Source: Sclerurus mexicanus
Taxonomy: Eukaryota; Chordata; Aves; Passeriformes; Furnariidae
Assembly: GCA_013396755.1 (NCBI GenBank)
Contig: VWZF01003333.1
Location: 729,363-793,362, forward strand
Length of the DNA stretch: 64,000 nucleotides
Direction of reading: 5' to 3'
In this document: positions 13,501 to 26,322 of the stretch, in pieces
Layout of the letters: the number at the start of each line of letters is the position of its first letter
How positions within the stretch are numbered: position 1 is the first letter of the stretch
Position numbers and translations under genes: made by a program
The notes under the pieces: model-generated
Told to the model about the DNA's origin: nothing
Database searches by the model: none
The model's input: only the letters and a program-made list of their open reading frames with translations

Positions 13501-15769
13501 CTTTGCTACACTACCTTATTTCATGAGGTAAAAATAAAATAAAAATCTTTCAGTAATCAAAAAAGAACTATTTACTGTTGGGATGGAATGCAGCTCTATT
13601 TTTTTTCTATGCCTTTCAGGTCTTATGTTTTTCCACTACTTCTTGTGAACATTTATGTTGTTTTGCTATCCCTTGGAGTAGAGATTTATTATTTTAAATC
13701 CTAGAAAACACCTCTGTTTTCTTCTTACAAAAATGGCACAAGTTGTATCCTGTGTAAAAAGCATAAGGTAATAAACATCTAATGAAACTAGTTTCTATTC
13801 CCAGTTCAATTACTCTTGAAATAAAGTGTTCTTCATCTTTCTTTCCAATTATAATTAGGTCAGAAGGAGAGTTAGAAGGGATATCCTTTTATTGTTCACT
13901 TACATAATGGTATCAGCCTAGTTTTTCCATCATTTCTCCAGATATATATCGTTTATAGAATTCTTGGATGAAAATGAACTTATTCCACACTTGTGAATGC
14001 ATTCCACCAAATCCTATTTTCCAGTACCTAAGAATAGGTTCTATAGCAGTACCAAAGCCTCTTCTGTATTTGTAGGTAGAACATAGCCCTCTTAATGTGG
14101 GTAAAGCATGGCATTGCATATAAATTGCTTTCCTTTTTTGTACAACAAGTTTGTTTTCAGTGTGCTCATTTAAGAATTGCTGCCTCTCATCTAAAGAGAC
14201 ATGTTTTGTTCATAACAAGGGAGCTGCCTGTGCTTTAGCATTTAAAGTATTATCATTTATTTCTTCATTTTCAGTATGCATTTGGTCCCTACCCTCTCAC
14301 TCCCTCACTCCCCCACACGTTTTTTCCCCTGGAGATTCTTTATTATTAGGGTATGGAATTTCTTTGCTGTATTTCAGGCTTGCCTTTTTTTTTTTTTTCT
14401 TGTAATATAAAGCTACTGATATCTTTAATATTTAATATCTCCTAGAAGGTAGATGTTGAAATATTTTCCTAGTACTATTCTGTTACTAGTCCTGGATTTG
14501 GAGGAAGAATGGGGTCAATGCTTATTACTGTTGTTGTAGTATAGCTACTTGTTATCTTCTGTTTGAGCTCTGGCTAACAGTTGGCTCGAAAGCCATTTTT
14601 TTCCTACCAAATCTGTATGATCAGTTGTAGCTGACAAGATTTGTTTTCAGTTGCACATCTTAAGTTTTACCATGGTTTAATCTCTCCTTTTTCTGTCCGT
14701 AGTTAAGAAAATGTCTTCTTTCTATGGTAGTCACAAAGCTCTCTCAACTAGTTCACAGGGATTTTCCTCCTTGCCTCCTGTCTCCACTACTTCCACCTTT
14801 CTGCCTTACATTTTTCACAGTTTCCCCATAGACTCGAAAATGGGGAATGTCTGTCCCCATGTGGCAATGTGGCTGCTCCTTGCCACCTGCTGTGGTACTT
14901 GCAGGGCTTCCCTTCTGCTCACTCAGTTTCTCTGCTTTCCAAAACCAACCTAAATCACCTTAGCAAGAGAGAGTTTCTTGAAAGAATGTTCCAGATTACC
15001 TAAAAAATAGGCCATAGTGTAACGGAGGGGTTTAAAACAGACAAACAAATGCTCCTTACCTTTCCAATCTGGAGGGAAAGTTTAGACCTAGTCCCAGAGG
15101 GAGCAGTTTAATTCTGGACTTAGAAAACAGGCTGTACCAGTGAGATGCCAAAGAATTTAGTATCACTAGGAACAAGTCTGTCCACCTTGTCATTAACTAT
15201 CAACACCTCTTCTTTAATGTCAAATACTGCAGAAGGACATTGGCAGGTACCAGTTACCATAAAAAGCTATCTCTAGTTTTGTTGTTTTTCAGGCTGGTTC
15301 CTGCATTCTCCCAGCATCCCAAATACACTTGAACACTGAGAAACTGACTGACCACTTTGCAGATACCTGCCCTAATTTTTGATTTTATTACATCTTCTTT
15401 AGTCATCCAGTCCTTTGCAAAACTGAGCAACAACTAGGACCCAGCTTCAGGAGGAGTTAGTGACTGCTTATTTGGAGTACAGACACTTTAATGAACTAAC
15501 AAAAAAGTAGGTTGTAGGGTAGGAATCAATATTTCACACTCAAACTAAGTGACCTGAGAGGCAGAAGAAACAGTAAATGATGACTTTTTGGTATTTGAAC
15601 TCCTTAATTAGGCACATACTAACAGTTAGGAGGTGGTTCCTCTCTCTGGGATGTGAGGCACCTCAACCTATTAACTCTGTAAATGAATGTTTAAAGGACA
15701 TTAAAGGAGTTTTGCTAATGCTTTCTTTCAACTGTTACCCAAATGAGCAAAGCAGGTTGAAGAATGTGT

Positions 15770-16360
15770 GAAGTGATTAATTACACTAATTAAAAACACT
15801 TTATTTACACTTACTCTATAATTTATCATTACTACTTCTGTCAGTTGATCGAAGGTGGGTGAAGTGTTGTTTATAATTGGTATGGGAGCTAATTAAATGG
15901 TCGTTCGAGCACGTTTTGGTCTATTTCCTTTGTCAATTAGAACTGGCATCGTAATAGATGACTGACCAAATGGAAATGTATAACACAATAGTAGAGTTCC
16001 ACTTTACTACTTACTTGGAAGAGCAAATCCACGCCGGGAAGCCAAGTGACTTTAAATCTTAAAGGAAAAAACCTTTTCCTTTCACTTGCCTGGTATTTTT
16101 GTTGGTAACTTGAAATGAAAAACTCAAGTAAGAAGAATTCAATTATCTCATGGGGGCTGACTATTTAGATGTTTCTGTTGTTTGTAGTGTAATTATTTTA
16201 GCCAATTCAGAGGTAATTATTGCATAGATTTAGAATACTGACTTAATCGTGCCCTTATCTTGTAATAATATAGTGCTGTAGTTAACTTATCATTATATGG
16301 TATTTACTTTATAATTGAGCAACTACGAGATTATGTATTATTGAATACTTGTTCCATGAT
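15770..16360 (+). promoter_or_regulatory. Candidate conserved noncoding element (homeobox-like motifs)
   Basis: An AT-rich, repeat-free stretch with several TAATTA/ATTAAT cores (for example gattaattacactaatta near 15776 and agctaattaaatgg near 15887). It also holds isolated CpGs in tcgttcgagcacg and none of the simple repeats seen elsewhere. Such composition is typical of vertebrate developmental enhancers in long introns of neuronal genes. This is a guess from texture only; no alignment was available. Confidence 0.3.
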
Positions 16361-16547
16361 AAACCCTGCTATGTAGTGTAATATATTAGTCCTGTTTTGT
16401 AATTTGTGCTTTTTGTTCGTCTGTTTGTTTTGAGGATAGACTATACTATATATCACACTGAATTGTTACTTACTGCTGAAACTAAAATTTTTGAAGTAGC
16501 CCATGAGATACTGCAGTCTAAAGATTATGAAACAGGAACAACATTTT

Positions 16548-16660
16548 ACAGAATCACAGAATTAGAATCATTGAGGATCACTGAGTCCAGCTCCTGGCCC
16601 AGATGTTTGACAGGCAGACACCAGTGATAGTTTGTCACTGATCTCCCCAAGGGAGCAATT
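16548..16660 (-). mobile_element. CR1 LINE 3'-end fragment, degraded
   Basis: The sequence cagaatcacagaatta, then gaatcattgagg and ctgagtccagctcctggccc, resembles the reverse complement of an avian CR1 3' terminus, with a deletion. Only about 100 bases are recognisable, so this is an old 5'-truncated copy inserted antisense to CTNND2. It lies about 250 bases before the longer CR1 that is in the sense direction. Confidence 0.65.
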
Positions 16661-16916
16661 TCTGTTGTTTCTTTTTGAGAGTTCCTCCTTTAGAAGAATC
16701 TCATATTCATTTGGCTATTTAGCTTTGTGACACAGCAATGGCACTACAATATGAGATAGAAAAAGTATAGAGTTCTCTGAGTTTGTAATGGAGTTAATCC
16801 ACATTCCTACTACCTTAACTTGCTGTCCCGTAGGTAAAAAATACATACCATAAAGGCTGACTGTACTTAAATCTTATCAGATTTTCCCTTGGGAAACTGT
16901 CCTTAATAACAAAGTA

Positions 16917-18443
16917 TGTCCAGGAAGGCTGGACATACTTTAAGAAAGAAATCTTAATGGTGCAGGATCAGGCCATCTCTATATGCCAAAAGATGAGTTG
17001 CTGGGAAAGAAGATTAGCCTGGCTGAACAGGAAGCTTTTACTGGAACTCAGAGGAAAAAGGAGAGTTGATGACCTTTGGAAAAAGGGGCAGGCAACTCAG
17101 GAATAGTGCAAGGATGTCATTTGGTCATGTAGAGAGAAAATTAGAAAGGCAAAAGCTCAGCTAGAACTCAATCTGGCCACTGCTGTGAAAGATAATAAAA
17201 AGTGTTTTTATAAATACATTAACAACAAAAAGAGGGCCAAGGAAAATCTCCATCCACTATTGGATTCAGGGAGGAGGGAGGGAGGGGAGGAGGGGCAGGG
17301 GAGCATTGTCACCAAGAATAAGGAACAGGCCGAGGTATTGAATGTCTTCTTTGCATTAGTCATTATTAGAAAGACCAGTTATCCTCAGGGCAACCAGCCC
17401 CCTGAGCTGATAGACAGGGATGGGGAACAGAATTGATTCCCTGCTCTGCAGTAGGAAGTTGTTAGTGACCTGTTGTGCCACTTAGACACTCAAAAGACTA
17501 TGGTGTGGGATGGGACTCTCCCAAGGATGCTGAGGGAGCTGATGGAAATGCTCACCACGCCACTTTCCCTCATTTTTCATCAGTTATCATGGTGGTTAAC
17601 TGGGGACGTCCCAGATGACTGGAGGTTGGCCGATGTGATGCTTATCTACAAGAAGGGTCAGAAGGAGGATCCAGTGAATTACAGGCTGGCTCCTGCACAT
17701 GGGCCACAACAACCCCAGGCAGCGTTAAAGGCTGGGGTAACAGTGGCTGGAAAGCAGCCCAGCGGAAAATGACCTGGGAGTGCTGGTTGACAGCCAGCTG
17801 AACATGAGCCAGCAGAGGGTCCCAGTGGCCAAGAAGGTCAGTGGCATCATGGCCTGTATCAGGAATAGTGTGGCCAGCAGGACCTGGGCAGTGATTGTCC
17901 CCCTGTACTCAGCACTGGTGAGGCCACACCTTGAGTCTTGTGGCCAGTTCTGGGCCCCTCATTACAAGAAAGATATTGAGGTGCTGGAGCATGTCCAGAG
18001 AAGGGCAACAGAGCTGGTGAAGGGTCTAGAGAACAAGCCCTATGAGGAACAGCTGAGAGAACTAGAGTTGTTCAGTCTGGGGAACAGGAGGCTCAGGGGA
18101 GACCTTATGGCTCTCTACAACTGCCTGAAAGGAGGCTGTAGCCAGGTGGGAGTTGTCATCTCTTCTCCCAGGCAACTAGCAATAGAACAAGGGGAAATAG
18201 GACAAGCTGCACTAGGTGGGGTTCAGGTTGAACATCTGGAAGAATTTTTAGTCTGAGAGGGTGGTTAGGCATTGGAAGGGGCTGCCCAGGGAGGTGGTGG
18301 AGTCACCATCCCTGGGAGTGTTCAAGTAACAACTGGAAGTGGTACTTGGTGCTATGTTGTTGTTGACAAGGTGATGTTCAGTTAAATGTTGAACTCAATG
18401 ATCTTGGAGGTCTTTTTCAATGTTAATGATTCTATGATTCTAT
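16917..18443 (+). mobile_element. CR1 LINE, truncated, internal deletion of the RT core
   Basis: The start matches the CR1 ORF2 linker after the endonuclease (DNKKCFYKYINNKKRAKENL at about 17188-17247). It continues into the first part of the reverse transcriptase (LRELMEMLTTPLSLIF, GDVPDDWRLADVMLIYKKG, up to about 17688). It then jumps to the C-terminal part of ORF2 (VLVDSQLNMSQQRVPVAKK, then VIVPLYSALVRPHLE, YKKDIEVLEHVQRRA). The catalytic palm with the ADD box is missing. The 3' UTR and the terminal gattctatgattctat are present, so it is a sense-oriented copy. Several stops and frame changes show it is dead. A purine tract (gggagg units, about 17270-17303) interrupts the linker. Confidence 0.95.
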
Positions 18444-18732
18444 CATGTGTTTGTTTTTAAAACCTCACTCATGATTTAGTAATATTACAAATAGCAGAAT
18501 TTAATAGGATGTGCTTCTTTGCCCCCCATCTCTAATCAGTGTCAATGTACTGGACCGGTCTCTCAGCACTTAGAAAACCACTTGACTTCTGACACTGGTA
18601 AGGTCCTAGAGCCCAAGTTCCTCCGGGGTTTCTTACATAAGATACTCTTCTGCTTATGACCACTATGGGCTATAGTTCAGGTGAGCTCTGATACTTGCAT
18701 GGCCACTAGACAAGTCCCTATCCTCTGGAGAC

Positions 18733-18774
18733 AGGGAAGAAAACATGTGATGAAGGGAAGAAAGCATGTGATGA
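18733..18774. repeat. 21-bp tandem duplication
   Basis: Two adjacent copies of a 21-base unit (agggaagaaaacatgtgatga, the second with g for one a). A recent local duplication with one mismatch; no function inferred. Confidence 0.9.
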
Positions 18775-19710
18775 CACCAGCTCTGACTTCCACCCTAGAT
18801 CCCTGTCTTTTCAACTACTCTTGGTGCTGATGCCTGTTTTTTGTAATCTGTCACTGAAGCTCCAGTCAGCATTAATGACTGTCCATTGAATCAAAATTCA
18901 ATACCGAGCTGATGGACTTTGGTCTTTGTTGGTTTTGGTTTGGTTTTGTTTTTCTTTTTTTCAGTGTAATCCTTTCTTTGCTTAATTTAGGCATCACAAT
19001 GCCTGGGACTGTGGGTCATGGTGGGCAACTGAGCATCCAGTTTCTCCTGGGGCTTGATTCCAGGCAAGTGACGAAAGGAAAGCTACATGCTATACTCTTG
19101 AAGTTTGGCAGTGCCATGGAGCATTGAATCCCCTGTTGTTGCAGGAGGACTAGCAGAAAGAAATGTGCTTTTAAAATTTTTAGCAGTGATGCTGATGTAG
19201 TTGGTTTCTGCTAAACATTTCTAATAATATATCTACTCTTTCAGCATTGTGTTTGTTAAAAATTGATTTTATACTTCAATTGCATTCAATTGGTTCATTT
19301 TCTCTGTTAGCATGCACCACTTCAGTACACTTAGGATATCTTAAAAACTGATTTGACTCCTACTGAAATCGACAAGCTTATTCCAGTGGATTTGAATATA
19401 GTAGCTTTAGCCCTTGGCAGTTTCTGAACATGAAGATATGGGAATTTTGGACCTTTCTTTAGTGTATAAGTTGAATTCTTCTGGTGTAAAGGTGTAAAGT
19501 CTGTTGCACAAGTGAATATAATTTTTTATGCAGAGAAACAGGGTATTATTGAAAAGCAAAATATACATTTTTCATACAATGGAAAGCCTGTTCTTTCTTA
19601 AGTATGCTACAGAGTGTGGTTTGAAAAAAAAGGAATATCTAAGGGATCGCCTAAGTAGACAAATATATGAAGAAAATAATCATAGTGGTGGAATTTTATT
19701 GTTATACTCC

Positions 19711-19726
19711 TTTTTTTTTTTTTTTT
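19711..19726. repeat. Poly-T run (16)
   Basis: An uninterrupted run of 16 T in the intron. Length is likely to vary between individuals or assemblies. Confidence 0.9.
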
Positions 19727-20921
19727 ACTTATTGGTCTGTAATATCTTGTCATTTCTTGTATAAGAAGTAGAATAAATAGAAGTTTTATGTGTTCTGTAT
19801 TTGTAACTACTAGTTTTTGGTTACCTAAGCAAGCATTGGTAGAGGTATGTACAGGTACTGAGAAGTATTCTGCTGCTCTGAAACAGCCACAGGAAGTGTT
19901 TCTTCTTGCAAATACTTGCTATTCAAGACTAATCTATAAAAAAAAAAAATAAAAAAACCCAGTAGTTTTAGGTTGTGATTTTTTTTTCTTCGTTGATTTG
20001 GTTGTTGTTTTTTTTCTCTAAATGATGTAAGAATGAAGTCAAGGTGGTCTGAAGAGAGCAAAAATGATAGGCAAAATACTTTATTTCCAAAGAAAGCATT
20101 GCTGTTGAAAATAAAAAGGACAAATCTTTTCATAATACCTGAGGTACTCTCAGGTCCTCCAGATCTCTTAAACTAGTAAGTTTTGAAAAAGAAAAATAAT
20201 AGCCATATAATAGCCATGAGAACTGATAGTAAGAGGAGTGGGTGATATAAACTAAGGAAAAGGGGTTCACAAGAAGTCTGAGAGGGACACTTATTTTCCT
20301 CTAACCCTGCCACGCTTGCCAGCACCTGAGTCTCCAAACCAGAAAAGAAATTCCTGTTTCCCTTCTCTGATTCCTAGAAAAGTCCTCTGCTCTCCATCAC
20401 CTCTGAAGTTTCATTGTGGGTTGGCATATCCCTCATCTTTGCCTGTTCCCTTCTTGCTTGGTCTTCTCTGTGCTCCAGCAGCTTTCCCCAGCTTAAGTGC
20501 ACTTTGTGCCACAAGCTAGACACACATCCTCTCCCTCTCCTTCGAGCTCCTTACCGAGCTGGCTTCCAGAGGCCAAGGTGAGCAACTTGGAGAGGCTTGC
20601 ACTGCTCAGCTCAAGGTTAAGAGGGAGAAAGGTATTGTCTGCAGTACCTGTCCACCAAATTGGAAACAAGGGAAAGAGTTAATTACTATATCCTGCACCA
20701 TCATTTGAAGTCAGTCCACAGCAGTGTCCCTTGCAGTATGATGGCTCTGACTCAGTTTCCTGAATTTGTGCTCTTACCTGTACTATTTGAATGCAGGAGG
20801 AAAGTGGCACTAACTGAATCAGTGAAAAACTGGCACTATCAACTATGAATAATGCAACACTAATATTCTTTCACAAGGAAGAAGTTGAGGGTTTTTTGTT
20901 GTTTCGTTAGGTTTTTGGGGT

Positions 20922-20953
20922 CTGTTTTTGTTTGTTTGTTTGTTTGTTTGTTT
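20922..20953. repeat. (TTTG)n microsatellite
   Basis: About seven tandem tttg units inside a longer T/G-rich stretch that begins near 20891. Confidence 0.95.
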
Positions 20954-23248
20954 AAAGTGGTGTTGAAAAACATAAGGGAAAACAGGTAGTTATATCTTCC
21001 CCACATTCCCTAACAGAACAAAGTGTAGTGCAAATTTTTAAAGCTATTTTAAAAATCACTAATATCTGGTATAATAAACCTTATGAAGCCAAAAGTGTTT
21101 GTTTTAAATGGAATATTTGTAGTTAATTATGGCTTATTAAGGGAACAACTAAGACTGAATTGTGCTAGCAGTTAACTAGTGATTTCAAGTGCCTAGCTGA
21201 AAATAAAGAATTTCCATCTGCCTTAACTGTTCTGAAAACAAATGAAAAGTAGTGGGATGAATGCTTCCTTATGCCAACACAACAGAGTTTAAATTTTAGC
21301 CAGGAAGAAACAGCAGGTTGTTGTCAAGAGCTATCACTGTATAGAAGGACACAAACTTATTCTCTTCTGGGTGAGCTGCAGGCTCTCTGGAAGATTTTGT
21401 TTTACCTTCAGACTGAAATCTCAAGAATGTTAATGAGAAAAGCAATCCATTTTCCCCCTGTCAGACAGGGCAGGACTGCTTGTAATCCCTAAATCCTGAA
21501 AAAGGAACTTGTGTTTTTCAAGATCACGTTGACTGATTGTAAATGTATCTTGTAGTTTGTATGTTGGGTTTGGACTTGGATATTTACAGGTGAGCAGCCA
21601 CTACTTTATTCTACATTTGCTTAGGCTTATTTAAAATTCTAGGCTTATTTAAAATATCTATCTGGACATTTCTCTCAAATTACTTTGTAATTATTGAAAT
21701 ATATGTATGTTTGAATTGTTCAATTACTGCTTGTTAAGGTACAAAATAAAAACTGCTATCGAGTATTTTAGTGAAATTAAAACCATGTGCTCCAAACTTC
21801 TTGCATTCTTTTTTATTTTTTTTTTCAATGGATTGGATAAGTTTCTTTAAGTGCATGGAAGTGTTTAAACTAAATGGAGCAGGGAACCCATGTATGTGTT
21901 TCTAGCTGGTGATGTAAAACCCCTAGTGAGCCACAGTAATGGGAAAGCAGCACTTGAAAGCCAGATGCAATGAAAATTTAAACATATTGCGCTCATAGCA
22001 TGTGATAGTTTAATCATTATTTAAGCTTTAGAAATGTCACAGCATAATTACTTTCAGAGTGAGTACAAACACTTTCATGCAAAAAAATTGCTTTCTTGCT
22101 GCAACTTTTGCTTCTCGTGGGAAAGTTATGCTTTTGTGAATTTTCTGAACTTGATCTTGTTCATCACTTGATCACAGACAAATTCTCAATGAAAATTCAA
22201 AATCCAAAAGATTAAAATAAGGCCTACAGATATATTTTAAAACAGAGCATGTATTTTTTTATGCTCTTTAAAAAAAAAATCTGTGAAACTATTTCTTTCA
22301 TCAAAGAAGAAAAGTTGCAATAAAACCAGTTAAATGGCAAATGCTTAGTAAACCCTATTTGCAGAGTCAGGGAAGGGAAAGCTACCAAATTCTGGATTTA
22401 TAAGCACCCGTGAAGGATTAAATTCAGCTCTTCAGTGGATGGGATACATTTTTACAAACCCCAGAGCATACATGAACCCCTGTCTCCTCCTGTACTAATA
22501 AGGAAAGTAGAGGGACCAGTACTTATGTTCTAAATTTGTCCTGTATCTGGAATGTTCTGATGAATGCAGTTGACTTTGCAGTATAAATTGAGTTGATAGG
22601 TAAAATAGTGTCATAATCCTAGTCTGCATTTAGATGCAAACACTTCCACTTTACATAGCCTATTATGACTTGTTTATAACATAAGCAGTCCATGTTGGAG
22701 TTTGGAAAATAGCAGGTACAATGGTTCTGCCATTTCTGAGAAACAGGCTAGAGAAAAAAATACTCTCCATGTAATTTGGAGGTGGGGTTGTTTGCACATT
22801 TTCTAATGGGAAATTCCTTTTGAGCAGCTGTACATCCTCATAGCAAAGACCTAAAGATAATAAAAATTGCCTTTGTATCAGAAATGTACTGGAAGTTACT
22901 TCTGGTGGATTCATTCCATTGTGAGTCTTTGTAAAACTGAACTTTTCAAATGTTCTATAGGGGCAAGATCATCGTAATCACTTCACATCCCTTAAGGTTT
23001 CTATCACCTTCTGTGCTCTCATGAGCTTGTTAGTGCTAACCTGAAGGTAAACCTGTCATCCCTGTGGAGCCATTGAGTGTGCTGTAGATGGTAGCTGTTG
23101 GGTTGAAGGTAGACTTCTCTGTAACCCATGCAATGGCCATGCTTTTCTCTCCTCTTGTATTTCACTTGCTGGGCCCTCACTAGAAGAGACTGAAATCAGT
23201 GAAGACGTAGAAAAGGATTATGGGTATTCTTTAGTGTAGCTTTTTGTG

Positions 23249-24165
23249 TATCATAGAATCGTAGACTCACAGAATGGTTTGGATTGGAAGGGACCTTAAA
23301 TATCATCTCATTCCAGCCCCCAGCCCTGAAGAAGGACACCTTCCACTGGACCAGGTTTCTCAGAGCTACATCCAACCTGGCCTTGAACACTTCTGGGGCA
23401 TCCACAGCTTCTCTGGGCAACCCATGCCAGAGCCTCACCACCCTCACAGGGAAGAATTTCTTACAAATATCAAATCTGAACCTACTCTGTCAGTGTGAAG
23501 CAATTCCCCCTTGTCCTGTCACTACACGCCCTTGTAAAAAGTATCTCTCAATCTTTCTTGTAGACTTCTTTCTTGTTCTGGAATGCCCCAATTAGGTCAC
23601 CCTGAAGCTTCCTTTACTTTTCCAGAATGAACAATCCTCTCAATCTTTCCTCAGAGGAAGGATGCTTTAGCCCTCTCATCCATCGTCTTTGTGACTTTCA
23701 TCTGGACTTGCTCCAAGAGATGTCCCTCCTGTGTTGGGACCCCAGAGCTGGATGCAGCATTCCAGGTGGCGTCTTCACCAGAGCAGAGGGGCAGAATCCC
23801 CTCCCTCACCCTCCTGGCTACCCTGCTTTTGATGCAGCCCAGAATATAAGTGGGTTTCTGGGCTGCAAACACACATTGCTGTGTCCAGCCTCTCATCCAC
23901 CAGCACCTCCAGGTCCTTCTCAGCAGGGCTGCTCTCATTCTGTTCATGCCCCAGCCTGTATTGATAGTGGGAGTTGGCCCTGACCCAGATGCAGCACCTT
24001 GTACTGGTCTTCTTAAACCACATGAAATTTCCATATGCCAACTTCTATAGCTTGCCCAGGTCCCTCTGGATGGCATCCCTTCCTTCAGGCATGTCAACTG
24101 CACCACTCAGCTTGGTGTCACCAGCAAATTTGCTGAGAGTGCACTCGATCCATGTATGAAAACAT
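23249..24165 (-). mobile_element. CR1 LINE, 5'-truncated, antisense
   Basis: It starts with the CR1 3' terminus in reverse (atcatagaatcgtagactcacagaatgg, then ttggaagggacct). It runs through the 3' UTR and the C-terminal end of ORF2 on the minus strand, for example SPAEKDLEVLVDERLD and MRVVRLWHGLPREAVDAPEV, ending near cactcgatccatg. About 0.9 kb is present and the reverse transcriptase catalytic core is absent. Frame changes within it show it is inactive. It ends about 0.84 kb before the CTNND2 exon at 25004. Confidence 0.95.
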
Positions 24166-25003
24166 TGTTCCCTGTCTGATACACAGTCTCATGGCAAAAA
24201 TTGGGAAATTCACTATGGGCAGATGGTAACCTAAATCATTTTTACGTGAACCTAATGAATATTGGAACATGTCTTAGTTTCACAGAACTACTAAATAACT
24301 GTGGAAAGTGTTGGTGTTCACAGTCCTGACATGCCCTTCAGTCTGGCAGCCCCAGTTAAGCTCGCTGCCTACACTTGGCTCTGCTGCTGTGCAGTGCTGT
24401 GATGGGGAAGATAAGACAGGCTGACAAAAGAGTTATCAAAGATTCACTGAGATCAGGGTGCGTCCTGCATGATGAGAGGAGCAATTAATATTTTAAAGGC
24501 TGTCATCCATCCCTACAGGCACCAAATTATTACATCACTGTGTGTATAGGACAGAGTGGCAGTAATCAACAGATCTAATGTGCTGGGGGCTCAGGGAGGG
24601 ACAACCTAGTATTTTCCAGGCAGAAGGACTGGATATAATTAAGTGAAATAAACAAGGCTTATCCTTAGGGGGAAAAAAACTCTCATCAACTATTGTGAGT
24701 TGAAAAGAAAGTTTTCTTTACCAAATAGTACAGTTGGGCTTGTTTAAGCATAGAATTTCTTTACCAGTCAAAACCATACATTTCTTTGAAAGAAAGCAAT
24801 ATGGTCTGTTGCTTGAACATGATAATAATGATGACTGAATGGTAAAGAAACAAAGTAATGTATGTGATTTTTATTATTGACAAGCCAAACTCTGAAAATC
24901 TGAAATCAGATACATCTGATAATTTCAATGCTCACTTGACAGGTAATACAGGTATGCTCTTTCACTACACCTTTCTGACTGCTCTCAAATTCTTTCCCCA
25001 CAG
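24166..25003 (+). other. CTNND2: CTNND2 intron end
   Basis: Unique intronic sequence between the antisense CR1 and the exon at 25004. It finishes in a normal pyrimidine tract (tctcaaattctttccccacag). I see no other feature. Confidence 0.85.
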
Positions 25004-25176
25004 GGCCAAGCCTCCTCTCCCAAAGTGCACTCCAGCTCAATTCCAAACCTGAAGGCTCCTTCCAGTACTCAGCCAGCTACCACAGCAACCAGACCCTCGC
25101 CCTGGGTGAAACAGCAGCCGCCCAGCTCCCATCCCGCAGCAGTCAGGCCAGAGGTGCCATCCAGAGCTACAGCCAG
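25004..25176 (+). CDS. CTNND2: CTNND2 internal exon (173 nt)
   Basis: The acceptor ctttccccacag ends at 25003 and the donor gtacgt starts at 25177. With the carried base from exon 1506-1622 it begins RPSLLSQSALQLNSKPEG and continues SFQYSASYHSNQTLALGET, ending IQSYSQ. The first two thirds match human delta-catenin closely. The last third (AAAQLPSRSSQARGAIQSYSQ region) is recognisable but diverged, as expected for a disordered Ser/Gln-rich linker. The exon enters in phase 1 and leaves on a complete codon (phase 0). In the human protein the next residues start a Pro/Ala-rich stretch, here expected in the GC-rich exon near 33 kb. Confidence 0.96.
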
Positions 25177-26240
25177 GTACGTGTCCTAAGCAACTGAGGT
25201 CCCTCATATCTGAAATTGTGTGGAGTAGCTCCTAGGAAACAGAGCTGTTCAGTGCTTGCCTGCACCTGAATTTCTGCCTTTACTTTCTGTCTTGTTCAAC
25301 ACACCTGCAGCAGGGTGGAGTTACCATCTTGATTTTTGTAAATCTATCGTGGGTTGACTTGCATAGTAATAAAGTAATCGTGATTTAAAAGGAGATTTAC
25401 ATGCCGGTTTTATTTACTTGCTTGCATACATTTTTTGGTAACAGCATGTTTAAGCATTTAATTTTGAGAGCAAATTTCTGTGACCGTGCTGATAAGGAGC
25501 CCATACGAAGGTCTAGGACCTGCCAGCTTTGCTATGAAAATACTGAAAGCAGTAAGTGCCAGGAAGCAGAAACAAAGGCAGGCTGACACCAGATGTGAAA
25601 CCTGTTTGGGATACCATACATCACCTGGTGCTGTGGCCTAATCCCAAGTGAAAGAATCAAATTTTTTTCCCTCGTATTGTAAAACAAGCAGCTTATCAGA
25701 CAGTCACTTGTACATTTGAAACATTTTGAAAGATTGTTTCAGATACTCACGAAAATTTTGTAAATCTCTCTATCTGCCTAAACGATCCTTCCTGGCTCTG
25801 ACATATAACCCTCTCACCTTCTGTGCTTTTTACTGTGACATCAAAGTCTTTCACTAGGAAGTTAAGCTTCAGTTTAGACAAAAATTTATGGAAGCATTCA
25901 TGCTTCTGTTCATAAACAAAGTCTGACTGGGCTGCATTGGTCAGCTGAGGTTATTTTCTCTGTTTAAATGTTAACCACCCTAGCAAAGCAGATCATCTCA
26001 GTGTGACACTGGGACACTTCATAATTCAAGATTCTGTAGAGGAAAGTGTTATCTGAATTTCAAAGCCTTAAATTGCTAACAGATTTCAAGTGTTACAGTC
26101 ATTGCACAGTTGTGGGATACCAAGAGACATAAAATATTCTATTCTCTCAATTTGCTCAGAAGAGCTCTGTGTTCTCTGAGACTGAAAAATGAAATAAAGC
26201 ACAGTTAAATTTAATTTCAAGTTGTGTAGGTACTTCTTTT

Positions 26241-26322
26241 TCATGGAATCTTTTAGGCTGGAAAAGACTGCTAAGAATACGGAGTCCAACTGTTCAGCCA
26301 GCACTGCCAAGGCCATCTTGTT
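26241..26322 (-). mobile_element. CR1 3'-tail fragment, degraded
   Basis: The text tcatggaatcttttaggctggaaaagact, then gagtccaactgttc and cagcactgcca, resembles the reverse complement of the 3' end of a common avian CR1 subfamily. About 80 bases remain, antisense to the gene. Confidence 0.75.

Larger units (their letters stand above)
1623..16547 (+). other. CTNND2: CTNND2 23.4-kb intron, first part
   Basis: Intronic, mostly unique sequence. It has a purine-rich block at about 3055-3610, a small direct repeat at 2946-3008, a (CAAA)n tract near 10455-10530 and an AT-rich repeat-free block near 15770-16360, all listed separately. Scattered open frames of 60-140 codons occur on both strands, the longest at 9801-10223 (+). 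None has a recognisable domain or plausible gene context. The 9.3-10.2 kb stretch is less AT-rich, so it has fewer stops by chance. Confidence 0.8.
18444..23248 (+). other. CTNND2: CTNND2 intron between CR1 copies
   Basis: Mostly unique AT-rich intron. It holds a 21-bp tandem duplication at 18733-18774, a T run of 16 at 19711-19726, A/T-rich low complexity near 19937-20015 and a (TTTG)n tract near 20922-20953. No coding segment is recognised. The stretch 22000-22150 is repeat-free and AT-rich, but I see nothing definite in it. Confidence 0.8.
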
